In this document: positions 24,074-35,050 of the stretch, one piece after another
Layout of the letters: each line of letters begins with the position of its first letter
Numbering within the stretch: the stretch's first letter is position 1
Assembly: GCA_026874595.1 (NCBI GenBank)
Contig: CM049320.1
Span: 53,905,070-53,969,069 of the forward strand
Direction: 5' to 3'
Length of the DNA: 64,000 nucleotides
Origin: Sipunculus nudus
Taxonomy: Eukaryota; Annelida; Sipuncula; Golfingiida; Sipunculidae
Notes under the pieces: generated by a model
Database searches by the model: none
What the model saw: only the letters and a program-made list of their open reading frames with translations
What the model was told of the DNA's origin: nothing
Translations under genes and position numbers: made by a program

Positions 24074-24467
24074 TCTTGGGCCCTTCAATAATCAAGCATC
24101 AGTTGAATAATAACATTATGTGATGTGATTTAACTGAAAAGTACAAAATCATTTGTCTCACAATTTTCTGCAGTACTTACTCCAAAAATCATATAAAAAA
24201 CCCAACCATTTTATGTTTGATATGACAAGAAAATTCAATAAAATCTTAAATAGAAATCAAACTTATTAAGCCCTGTTACCTTAAAAATAGATCTAGGTCA
24301 GTGAAACATGGTCAAAATAATTGAGTCATGGTAAGGTGTATATCTTGATTAGGTATCAAAGAAATATAATGAAAAATTGACAGATTAAAAGTGGCAGCTA
24401 ATCCCAATATTTCCACCTGTGGATAGGTTGCTACAAATAATTGTTACAAAAACAAGTGTTAACTAGA

Positions 24468-26451
24468 ATGCGGGTAGTCAACAAGCGACTACTTGTATCC
24501 GCCTAAATCAGAGTGGAACGGGTGAAGTGTTGCATATCAGCATGGATGTCTGCAGCCAAATTGTGTATGTAGGTTGCGCTACCTACCAAAAAATCCAGAA
24601 AGCCGTCCAAGTTGTATACATATGCAAAATTTAAGGCAGATAAGTCAAACCACTATATTGTATATGAGTGATTTTTGCCCTTGGCAGACAAACAGATGGA
24701 TGCTGTGCAAAAAAGGGTTGCAGGTGGCGCCACCAGTTTAGCGTATGATAAAGAGCTTTGTGAGAACTATACACATGCAAAATTTTGGCCCAATCGGTCA
24801 AACGGTTCCCTAGATATGAGCTTGGATGTCTGCAGCGTAAACTTGATTGTAGGTGGCGCCACCTGTCATAAAATCAGAAAAGCTATCCAGGATGTATAAG
24901 CATGCAGAATTTCAGGTGAATTAGTCAAACCACTGCAGAGATATGAGTGATTTTAACCCAAGGCAGACGAACAGCTGGACACTGTGCAAACATGGTTGCA
25001 GGTGGCGCCACCATTTTTTGTGTATGTTATAAAGCTCTCCAAGGGCTACATTTGTGCAAAAACTTTTCCTGATCGGTCAAACGGTTCCTGAGATATGAGC
25101 TTGGATGTCTGCAGCGTAAACGTGAATGTAGGTGGCGCCACCTGTCATAAAATCAGAAAAGCTATCCAGGATGTATACGCGTGCCAAATTTCAGGTGAAT
25201 TAGTCAAGTCACTGCAGAGATATGAGTGATTTTAACCCAAGGCAGACAAACAGATGGACACTGTGCAAACATGGTTGCAGGTAGCGGCACTATTTTTGGT
25301 GTATGTTATAAAGCTCTCCAAGGGCTACATTTGTGCAAAAGAATTTTCCTGATCAGTCAAACGGTTCCCGAGATATGAGCTTGGATGTCTGCAGCGTAAA
25401 CGTGAATGTAGGTGGCGCCACCTGTCATAAAATCAGATAAGCTATCCAGGATGTATACGCATGCCAAATTTCAGGTGAATTAGTCAAGTCACTGCAGAGA
25501 TATGAGTGATTTTAACCCAAGGCAGATGAACAGATGGACACTGTGCAAACATGGTTGCAGGTGGCGCCACCATTTTGGGTGTATGTTATAAAGCTCTCCA
25601 AGGGCTACATTTGTGCAAAATAATTTTCCTGATCGGTCAAACGGTTCCCGAGATATGAGCTTGGATGTCTGCAGCGTAAACGTAAATGTAGGTGGCGCCA
25701 CCTGTCATAAAATCAGAAAAGCTATCCAGGATGTATACGCATGCCAAATTTCAGGTGAATTAGTCAAGTCACTGCAGAGATATGAGTGATTTTAACCCAA
25801 GGCAGATGAACAGATGGACACTGTGCAAACATGGTTGCAGGTGGCGCCACCATTTTTGGTGTATGTTATAAAGCTCTCCAAGGGCTACATTTGTGCAAAA
25901 TAATTTTCCTGATCGGTCAAACGGTTCCCGAGATATGAGCTTGGATGTCTGCAGCGTAAACGTAAATGTAGGTGGCGCCACCTGTCATAAAATCAGAAAA
26001 GCTATCCAGGATGTTTGCGCATGCTGAATTTCAGGTGAATTAGTCAAGTCACTGCAGAGATATGAGTGATTTTAACCCAAGGCAGACAAACAGATGGACA
26101 CTGTGCAAACATGGTTGCAGGTGGCGCCACCATTTTTGGTGTATGTTATAAAGCTCTCCGAGGGCTACATTTGTGTAAAAAAAATTTCCTGATCGGTCAA
26201 ACGGTTCCCGAGATATGTGGGTTTATGTGTGGAAACAGACGCACAAACGGACGCAGAGCGCAGAGGAAAGGTCAGAGGTCAAAACAAAATCGGGGCGCAG
26301 CAGTTCACATGTGACCCGAACATAATCCCGGGTTTCGGAAAATTCCGCCCAGTGGTTACGGAGGAGTTCTCCGGACACCTACGCGGCGGCGGCGGCGGCG
26401 GCGTCCAGCTGAAAACATAGTATCCGCAAAACTCTGTTTTGGCGGATACAA
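24468..26451 (+). mobile_element. Family B element with six-copy 280-bp tandem core
   Basis: The 5' part has a hairpin: GTAGTC pairs with GACTAC across AACAAGC, inside a GCGG/CCGC outer pair (24473-24502). TTGTATCCGCC at 24493-24503 is the exact inverse of GGCGGATACAA at 26441-26451. The core is a tandem array with period 280 bp: GGTGGCGCCACCTGTCATAA recurs at 24852, 25131, 25411, 25691 and 25971. Each unit carries a second palindrome 129-150 bp away. After the array come a unique arm, a GCG run (26383-26402) and a terminal hairpin (TATCCGC, AAAAC and GTTTT, GCGGATA). No protein. It resembles bivalve elements that carry satellites between conserved ends. Confidence 0.8.
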
Positions 26452-29024
26452 TTAGAGGATATTAAATGCACTGCCCCTTTAGGTCAACTTGTTGTGTTTG
26501 TGTTGTGACAAGTAAAAAGAAAAACAAAGAAAAGAAATTCAAAAGAACAGTCAAAATTAGACCAATCAGGTCCAGTTGTACTAAATTATCAGTATACTGA
26601 TCATTTTCATTCATTTGACCAGGCAGATTTATCAGGGAGTAATTAGTTGGTTCATTTATTCAGGAAACATTAAATACATGTCATGTCAACATGTATACAT
26701 GTGAATGAAGCTGCTGTACAAACAAATTATTGTGTCTGTTCAAACATTTTCACAGGATATAAACCAACAACTGGAAGCCAGTACATAAAATGCAGTCAAG
26801 GCAATAATGGTTTTTGTAGGGAAATTTTCATTTTGGTTTAATCATGCCAGTTCTGTAATAAAATTGCTTGTTCAAATAGGATGTGTAACAAGGTGAGTAT
26901 GAGCAAATTTTTGTTAATAAAGTACAAGCTAGTTTGAGTTAAACAGGACTTCAGTGCAGAACATTTATGAATGACCAAAATTCTCGGCCACTTGACTGTA
27001 TCACGTTTGGGCTACACCTGCCTACTTTCTTTTACAAGGGGAGGAAACACTTTTTATAGCCGGGACATTTGCTGCAGACAAAAAGCAGTTAAATCCCAGC
27101 AGACTACAAAAAAGCTGCTTCTAGACATGCCCTTGCTTGGCATTTCTTGACTATTAAGCAGGGTTGTATAGTTTTGGCCAACCAGCTGTTAAAATTGGTT
27201 AAAAACATGGTTAAATCTAGCCACCAAAAGTGGCTAAAACTGGTTGATACCCTGTAGACAGTCTGACATACAATCTTGACCTTTCAAAGGTCTTCCATGT
27301 ATATTCTGTTCCAACACCTGTGTCCACCTAATTTTTCTTGATATTTCTTTCAAATCTATTTCATTTGCCAGTTCAAATAAGATTTATTGTAAGGAGGTAA
27401 TGTGGCAATTTTTGATAACTGAAATAAGTATGAAAAAAAACTTGTTTACTTAGCAAGGCAGGGATGATGTCAACCTGCTAATAAAGAGTAGTAAAAATGT
27501 GGCATCAATTCAAGTGCCAATATCTGTTTGTCCATGTTATGTTGGAAGGGTGTGGTCTTTATAGTGTAATCAATTGTATGAGTCACTATAACACCATAAA
27601 GTGATGATACAAGCCTACTATAAAGCTGTAGATTTAGGTATGAGTGTACCATTACAGTCACTGCAAGTAGCCTAGACATCTCAAGGACCAGTCTTTTAAA
27701 CATATTTAAAATGTACTCAGGAATCAGCACGTGTTAATACAGGTTAGTCAAACTTCCTGAGCTGTTTCACATGAGTTGTTCTGAGTGAGCTGAGAGCTGT
27801 TCTGAGAGGGCACGTAATTTGCAATCATGTGAGACTGAGAGTTCGTAACTGTGTAGTGTGCTCTCTGCCTTACATGGGAACCCACCTTAGGGTATAAAAA
27901 GGGGCCATATCATGGTCCCCCTGGCTCATCTTGATTAAGATCAGTTTGCTTTTATTTGTTGATATAATTGAATGCTGTTATTGCAGTCCTATGTGTCATG
28001 AATTCCTTGCTGTGAACACAGTATTTTACAACAAAAAATGCAAACAGAACAGACAAGTGAGTGAAAATGTTATCTCCATCTATTACTTTGAAGACAAATT
28101 ATTTTCAGTGGCCCTGAAATGAACATTATCTGAATATGTGTCCACATATAACCGTTCAGCATGTCAGGAGACTGAGTGCTGTTCCTCTGTTATTTTTAGA
28201 GAAATAAATATTTTTGTTGACTGGAGGTCATCTGGTGCAGGATACAGCATGTGGTAGCTTCATTCTGTGAGAGTGTGATCATGATGATATTGTCACGGAT
28301 ATTATGGTAATTTGACATGGCCCTGGTTATGCCAGCATCACCAGAGTTCACAAGTAATTATCATTGTTAGTGCAATTTTATGGTTGTGCAGTTTTTAACA
28401 TTAGAACGTTATGAATCATTTCTAACAGTCACCTACAGGAACTGAAATTGTCAGTAATCCACTTGCCTGAATGCTCCAGATGTTGTTCATATTTTGTAGA
28501 TGCAGGCTGAACAATTTACCAACAGAGCCTTCCTTAAAGGTGTATATATGTATATGTCAAGGCAAAGATCCCCAGCTGGTCCAGTCCAAATCCTGATCTG
28601 GATTAAGTGTGGCCTAAATCCAGGTCATAAATTAATTACAAAGAGGATGCCTTCCTGTCCAATCAGTTCTGGGTTATGACCACCCATACCTCTGATCAAG
28701 CTCATGACTGTATCTACATAATAGCTTTGTTTCCACAAGGTCATTTCTAATTGTTAAAACAATATTAAAGTATTTATATTTATAAAATGCTTCATTTTCT
28801 TTGTCTTATATTCAGAATGTAATTATAAAGGTTACAGGATACTGTATTTACCATTTGCCTTCATAAGATATTTTTTTATTAAATCTTGCATGAAATATGT
28901 AGATACTTTTCAGGTGGAGACTTGATTTAATATTATCAGTTGTTCATGATATTAACAATTTACTGACTCTCTTGATTCAGCTAACTCTATGTATTAGAAG
29001 TTTTACAGACATAATTTAATTTTT
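26452..29024. other. Non-coding stretch containing one foldback
   Basis: No gene was supported. It holds the 96-bp foldback at 27159-27254 and, near 28566-28630, a short segment related to the palindromic motifs of 32854-33170. Confidence 0.5.
27159..27254. mobile_element. 96-bp foldback element
   Basis: The left end CAGGGTTGTA...AGTTTTGGCCA and the inverted right end CAGGGTATCAACCAGTTTTAGCCA are similar, and the centre has a perfect TAGCCAC/GTGGCTA hairpin. No matching 8-bp flank was found, so its class is open. Confidence 0.55.
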
Positions 29025-30240
29025 AGCCAACCTGTGAGCTTATGCGATGGCGTGGCAGCGTCTGTCCACCATCCAACCTGCTGTCCAGGGCTGGCTGTCT
29101 GCTGTCCATGGCTGTAAGTCAGAAACCGTCGGAGCTAGCTGCTCCAAATTACATATAAGAATTAGTCACATGTGAAACTTGGTACTTAGAGCTTATTATT
29201 GGGTATCTGCATTAATTGAGATTTTATAGAGAAAAAGCTTAAAAACCTTTAAAAATCTTCTTCTCCGAAATTGTCCAGCCAAATTGTCCAGTATTTAGCA
29301 ATAATGTTCCCTGGAACAATCTCTCTCAAGTTTGTTTGAATGGTACCAGTTTGGTGATTTTTGGCCGAGTTACAGGAGGTTAAGACTTAGTCATCTTTCT
29401 GAAAAAGCACACTAAAATTGAAATCTCAGAAACAGCTGGAGCTATCATCACCAAATTTTATGCCAATGTTTGTCATACAAGTCATATCTGAAATTGAGGT
29501 ATTGGTGGCACCACCTACAGTGATCTGTTTTTAACAAGCGAAAAAGTTATTTTAGACTCTTCTAGCTTATACACTATTTTATGATGAAACTGTTAAGCTG
29601 ATTGGTTTAAACTTTACAAGAATTATTCTATGGTAGGGTTCTGCCAGTTATATAAAATAGATTGGGTAAATGCAGTTCTAAAAAAAGTAGTGTAGCCAAT
29701 TGAAAAAGGGTTTGTGTTTAAAAACAGATTTGACAACATGCTGAGTTTCAGCAACCAAGTCCACTCAGAACAACCAGGATGGGCAATGGTGTGGCGTCGT
29801 CTGTCATGCATCATAGCTATCTCAAAAAGGACAGGAGCTAGCATCACCAAATTTTTTGCAAAAAAAAAAATTCAACTAAAAATTCTTTCGGATTTTGCTT
29901 ATTTCTTGGCTAACTGCATTTTCTTAGATTTTATAGGGAAGAAGCTGAAAACATTAAAAAAATGTTCTTCTCCTAAACCATGCTGCCAGATTGTCTGTTT
30001 ATCTGTCCCTATAATCCTCCCTGGCAAAAAAGAACATATCCAAAATATCCTGAGTGATACATCCTAGTTTTAAAATGTCTTAGTCCGAAACTGGCAGGTC
30101 CAAAACATCCATTTTGCTGAAATTATAATGACTAAGGTGGATATGCAGGACATAAAGAGGATCAATATTAAATTTAAAAGAATAAACCTCCATTCATACT
30201 CCCAAACTTTGCAAAGGTTGCATTAGGCCTGTAGGCCTTG
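29025..30240 (+). mobile_element. Family C element, copy 1
   Basis: It begins AGCCAACCTGTGAGCTTATG just after a T-run and ends GCATTAGGCCTGTAGGCCTTG just before TTT. The 3' hairpin is AGGCCT/AGGCCT. Interior sequence matches copy 2 at 35051-37373: GGAGCTATCATCACCAAATT, GAGGTATTGGTGGC, TTTGTTTGAATGGT. GGTGGCACCACC lies at 29504. Internal segments repeat loosely. No coding frame. Confidence 0.75.
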
Positions 30241-30484
30241 TTTCATGATGAAATTATACATATAAGTTTATGAGTAGCCTGAAATCAGGTGAATTTTAAA
30301 AAATCAAAGTATGTGCTGAAGACATATAATAATTCAGTATTTTTTCTACACTGTCTGAATCAGGATTTGGACTGGACCCGTGAGATCCCAATCTGGGTTT
30401 GGACTTTGCAGAATGATGATAGAATCACTATTGGGATTTTGTTTGGGCCAGTAGCCCATTGGTTCACAGCATGAACTGGACCTT

Positions 30485-30485
30485 G

Positions 30486-30577
<92 letters not shown>
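30485..30577. repeat. Long TA microsatellite
   Basis: About 45 TA units with one TTT interruption. Confidence 0.95.
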
Positions 30578-30579
<2 letters not shown>

Positions 30580-31793
30580 TGTCTGTAAAAAATAGAATTC
30601 ACATGATGTTTTTTGAATGAGTCACCAGCTCGTGTTACTGTGAACAGAATATGAATCATTGGACTTTATTTTTACAATCACTGTGATACAATCAGCTGGA
30701 GAGTTTATATGTCAGGGTCCACCAGCACAAAGCAACAGTCACACTCCGGCCATGACCTCCATAGTCTATTTTTTTCTCAAACTTTTTGCTGGTTAAATGA
30801 TGCAGTAACCATGCAGAAGATATATAAAAAACATCAATGTGGGATCATATAGAGTATTTTTTTTTTATTTGTGAAGCACATATTATTAAGCACAAAATGC
30901 TTTTAAAAAAACTAAAACACGTGGTAATAAGTCTCACTGCAGACTGTGCATGCCCTCTGGTGGCTTAAACAAGAACCAAAAACAAGGGAGATTTATTTGG
31001 ATGATAACATGCTGTAGATAATTATCAGTTTAATGTATAAATATTATACATATGTACTTACCACTATCTCTGTTGTCAGTCATGCCTTGTTTTCAGATGT
31101 TGCTTTATCTGTGTAGTTCATCTATATCACATGTTTCTCATATTAGTAAAGGAAGTTAATATCTGCTTGTTAATGGCCTTGTTTCTGAATCTGAACTTTT
31201 TCACCATAAAAGGGATAACATCTAAAAATAACTGGATACAGAAAAATTATCATGTAATGAACTAAAGGTGTAATCCCTGTTGTTTTGACAAAATAATATA
31301 AAGATCGGGCTGGTAATATATTGAAGATTTTGTGACACTGGGCCACTTGAGTGAGGACTAACATATATCAGTAAAATATCCAGTAATTTTTCTACAATTT
31401 CAAATATGACCTAACACATCTCTAAAATATAAAGTTTAGTGACGGGATATTTAGGTCCCTGCTTTGAGTTACAAGTAAGCAATATTTTAAGAGATGCAAA
31501 GTGTGCTTAAGCAGAGTCTTGGGGTCAACCTGGCCAAATGGTTAAAAAAAGATAATGTTATCAAAAATATATATGTATACTTTTGTTATTGGTCTACCTG
31601 CTGTCAGAAACTTGTGCATTTGTTCTTTTGGGCAGTTGCTCACATGGGCATCCAAAAAATTTGAATCATAAAACTTGTGACAAATAACCTTTTTTCTATC
31701 TTTTAATAGTATGGTTAATGTAAACAACACAAGGTGGCAGCACTTGATGGTAAAACATCAAATGTCTTCATATAAAAACATAGTAAACACCTT

Positions 31794-31845
<52 letters not shown>

Positions 31846-32099
31846 CGGATTATTTTTCTTTCACTTTCATAATTGAATGGTTATGCTAAAACGTTTAGTT
31901 CAGTTATCACAATGTTTGGTGTTCATGTATATTTTAGATCATAAAAAAACAGATATGTTGGCAGCCTGAAATATTGTAGTCATTTCAGGGTATTTATTAA
32001 TTAAAAAAAAATGAAATAAAGTTTCCTTGAGCTGTGCATCATCTAAAGGTTATTTGTAAGAAAAAGGATTTAGAACCTTAAATGAGGCTGGTATATAAA
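30578..32099. other. Non-coding stretch with one CA/TA microsatellite
   Basis: The CACACA run followed by TA units lies at 31794-31841. No gene was recognised. Confidence 0.5.
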
Positions 32100-32106
32100 A
32101 CTAGTT

Positions 32107-32390
32107 ACCTGTGTAATAAGACCACACATAGGACTGGCCTAAGTTGTCTTAATTCAAAGGTTGTCTTATCAGACAGGTTAGTCAAACCTATGTAAATGCT
32201 TTTGGTTCACTCAGCGCTGGTCTTTATAGACAGGTGGTCTTTATAGATAGGTGTTATTAATAGATGGTAGTCTTTTATACAGGTGGTCTTATAGGCATGT
32301 GGTCTTTATAGGCAAGTTGGTCTTAATAGCCAGGTGGACTTTATAGACAGGTGGTCTTAATAGGCAGGTGGTCTTTTTAGACAGGTTCCA
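32107..32390 (+). mobile_element. Family E element with expanded minisatellite
   Basis: It matches the short family E copy at 39738-39893 (TAAGACCAC, GACTGGCC, GTCTTATCAGACAGGT) and ends GACAGGTTCCAATG. Where that copy has about two GGTGGTCTTNATAGACA units, this one has about ten degenerate units of about 17-19 bp (32215-32387). The left end lacks a clean ACAGTG start. Confidence 0.65.
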
Positions 32391-32776
32391 ATGAATATGA
32401 TAATGTTTGGTTCATTTTCCGTTTTCATTTGAAATAGAGTTAGCTGATACAGTAAATGTTTGCAGAACCTGCATCCTATCAGATCACCCCAACAAGAGCC
32501 GTTCAACAAAAATCTTGACTCGCTAAATTTTCAATTGTCTTAATTCAGAATAAATAATAGAGATCCACAACAAGGTGCAATAAAATTTATCCGCATATAT
32601 GAACCTAGAATCTGATAATGTAGGAAAAAAAATGAGTCTATAACTGATGTTTGTGTGCCAGGCCTGAAGCTCAGACACCTGGCTGCCACAGGTTAGCCTG
32701 GCCTGACCCCATTTAGGGCAGACAGTCATAACAGACAAGTAGGGTCATGTGACTGTCTGCTATATTAAGGATTCAC

Positions 32777-32834
<58 letters not shown>
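32777..32834. repeat. TA then GA compound microsatellite
   Basis: A TA run (32777-32802) passes into a GA run (32803-32834), directly left of the large palindrome. Confidence 0.95.
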
Positions 32835-32836
<2 letters not shown>

Positions 32837-32853
32837 CTATTTCCAAATCAAAA

Positions 32854-32995
32854 TTTGGACCGGCCCAGATCAAAATTCTAATCTGGGCTAGACCAGTTTT
32901 AAACTAGGCCAGCCCAGATCAAAATTTTAATCTGGGCTGGCCTTGTTTAAAACTGGTCTGGCCCGGATTAGAATTTTGATCTGGGCCGGTCCAAA
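32854..32995. repeat. 142-bp near-perfect palindrome
   Basis: The two 71-bp arms are inverse complements with 4 mismatches by hand alignment; the centre is AAAA|TTTT at 32924/32925. The ends are TTTGGACCGGCCCAG and CTGGGCCGGTCCAAA. There is no loop, so the DNA could extrude as a cruciform, and a transcript of either strand would fold into a long hairpin. Several mismatches are C/T, which G-U pairing in RNA could tolerate. Confidence 0.95.
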
Positions 32996-33170
32996 GATTA
33001 CAATCCTGTGGTTAAGACTTCAGGATTTAAATCTGGTCTAGACTGATTTTAATCTGGGCCAGCCCAGATTAGAATTTTGATCTGGTCTGGTCTAGTTTAC
33101 AATCTTGTGGTGGTCTGATTTTAAACTGAGCCAGCCCAGATCAGAATCCTAATCTACTCCTAGGTTGGCT
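32996..33170. repeat. Array of alternating CTGGGCC/GGCCCAG motifs
   Basis: Degenerate units such as AATCTGGGCCAGCCCAGATT and GATCTGGTCTGGTCTAG continue from the palindrome in both orientations. Related pieces lie at 33616-33672 and near 28566-28630. Confidence 0.8.
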
Positions 33171-33673
33171 TCAGTTACACTATATATTACCCTAGTTGGC
33201 CTTTAATCAATTCAAAGAATTTGTAAAACATTGTAAGTCCATCATAATTAGTATTTTATGAATTTATTTCAAATTCTGTGAAACTTTCATTGGTTGGAGA
33301 CCTGTTATATTTATTTTGTAATTTTACCTCATGTGAAATGTCTAAAATATAATTATAAAATAATCATGTTAAACATTGGTATTTTACAGCTAAGAACTAC
33401 AAATATAGCTTGCAGAAAATGTGCAATAATTCAACAAACAAAAACAAATTTTAAACGATAATTAGTAATATATATGTTATTGTTAAACTTGTGATCCAAG
33501 ACCTGTAAATTCAAAATTTTATTTGTTATTTAAAGTTATTTATCATTTATCATAAGTTGGGGTTTTATATATAGGTCTGTGATCACCCCTACCCCCAGCC
33601 CCCCCCCCCCCCCATTGGAATTTTGATCTGGGCCGGTCCAAATTAAAATTCTGATTCTAATCTTGGCCTCAAC

Positions 33674-33731
<58 letters not shown>

Positions 33732-34057
33732 TAAAAACTTTGATGATTATATGAATCTGATTATCATGTTTATTATATAAATTTTATGGGTAATATTTTT
33801 GTGAGAGCATGTGTATATTGATATATATTATTGTACATAAAAATCAAATTGTGTTTTCAATCATGATTTTCATCACAGTATGTAAATAAAATTGTTTATT
33901 TTTAAATTAGAATCTTTTCATGATGGCATGTGTAATGTATAACTTTGGTACACTTCTGTGTTAAGAACAATGGTTTTTGGGGTGTTAGTTGGGTACCTGT
34001 CGTGGTTTGTTCATTGTTATATCTGTTTGATATTAATGATGTTATTTATGTACACAG
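33171..34057. other. Non-coding sequence upstream of the host exon
   Basis: AT-rich, with a C-run (33599-33613) and a TA/TG microsatellite (33674-33726). The splice acceptor of the next exon (TATTTATGTACACAG) closes it. If a 5' exon exists upstream, this is intron. Confidence 0.6.
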
Positions 34058-34998
34058 GCCCTGCTGATAAGAAGCCACGATCTGCACTATGACAGCCCAG
34101 ACCAGACCGGGCAGCAGTCGCAGTAGCTGTAGAGATAGCAGTGCTGATTATAACCGCTACAGTATGTCTGATTTACTCGAAGAACTGGAGGATGATCCCA
34201 CAGAAATTCTTGTGGCTGATATCCAGCGTAAACGGTGGTCCAGATCCTCAAAACGGAAAGGAGGGCATTTTGAGGAGAGTGAAACAGATATCACCTCAGA
34301 ACTGCAAGATAATATAAAAGTTCTGTCCCAAACTAAATCAGCTAGTCACAAAGATGACCTTGACCAAGGTGTTAAAAATCAGGTCAAGGTCATTGAAAAT
34401 GAGGGTATAAGAGAAGAAAGTGTCTATGAAAACTGTGAAGCTGTCAAAGGGCGAGGGTCCTGCTTAGGTAAACCTTTACCACCTATACCAGTGACATCGG
34501 GTAAAAAAGAGAATTTAAAATCTGTTCCTGAACTTCAGTATATTCCATTAGATGGATCCATCAAATCCCAAAAAGCAAAGAATGCTCCCTCAAATGGTGG
34601 AAAACAGAAACGGAATCAATTTGATTTTAGTGGTGAATCAAATGAATATGTTCGGGCCTCCGAAGGTCACATTCAGCCTCGCAGCGAGGCTGTAGACACG
34701 TACGGTGTCTGTTCAGGTTCTCCGTTTAAAAACAAAACTGCCCAACAACGGGTAAGAGAGAGGAGAGCTAATATGAAAAACAAGAAAAAAGAGAGTGAAC
34801 CTCATGAATATTCAGAATTAGGAGAGATCAAAAGGTCACCGGTGGTCCCAGGAGAGGTGAAGTTGAAGTTATCAGGTGTGACATTAGATGACTCAAGCAC
34901 TGATGCTAAAGTATACGAAAATGTGGATTTTCTCAAAATTAGAAATAGCCCTCCAAAGATGCAGAAGACATCAGGTAGCACAAAGGCAAAACAGAAAA
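34058..34998 (+). CDS. First coding exon of an unidentified tyrosine-motif protein
   Basis: The acceptor ACACAG ends at 34057 and the donor GTGAGT starts at 34999. Two stops in frame before the ATG (TGA TAA at 34065-34070) make 34089 the natural start, so the exon begins with about 31 bp of 5' untranslated sequence. It encodes 303 residues plus one base (phase 1). The protein is hydrophilic and rich in Ser, Lys and Glu, with no signal peptide or membrane segment. Visible motifs: a basic patch KRWSRSSKRK (about 48-57), VYEN at Y113, a proline motif PLPPIP (129-134), LQYIPL at Y151, EYVRA at Y187, EYSEL at Y241, VYENV at Y276, and a basic stretch at 221-234. YEN suits GRB2-type SH2 binding and PxxP suits SH3 binding. 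That suggests a cytoplasmic docking protein, which is inference. I do not recognise the family. Confidence 0.8.
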
Positions 34999-35050
34999 GT
35001 GAGTAAACATTAGGCCTAAAAAAACATAAGGTTTGGTTCTCAGGCACTTT

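Noticed and set aside
25489-25981. Two almost identical 70-codon minus-strand ORFs
   Set aside because: They repeat because of the 280-bp satellite, and other units break the frame.
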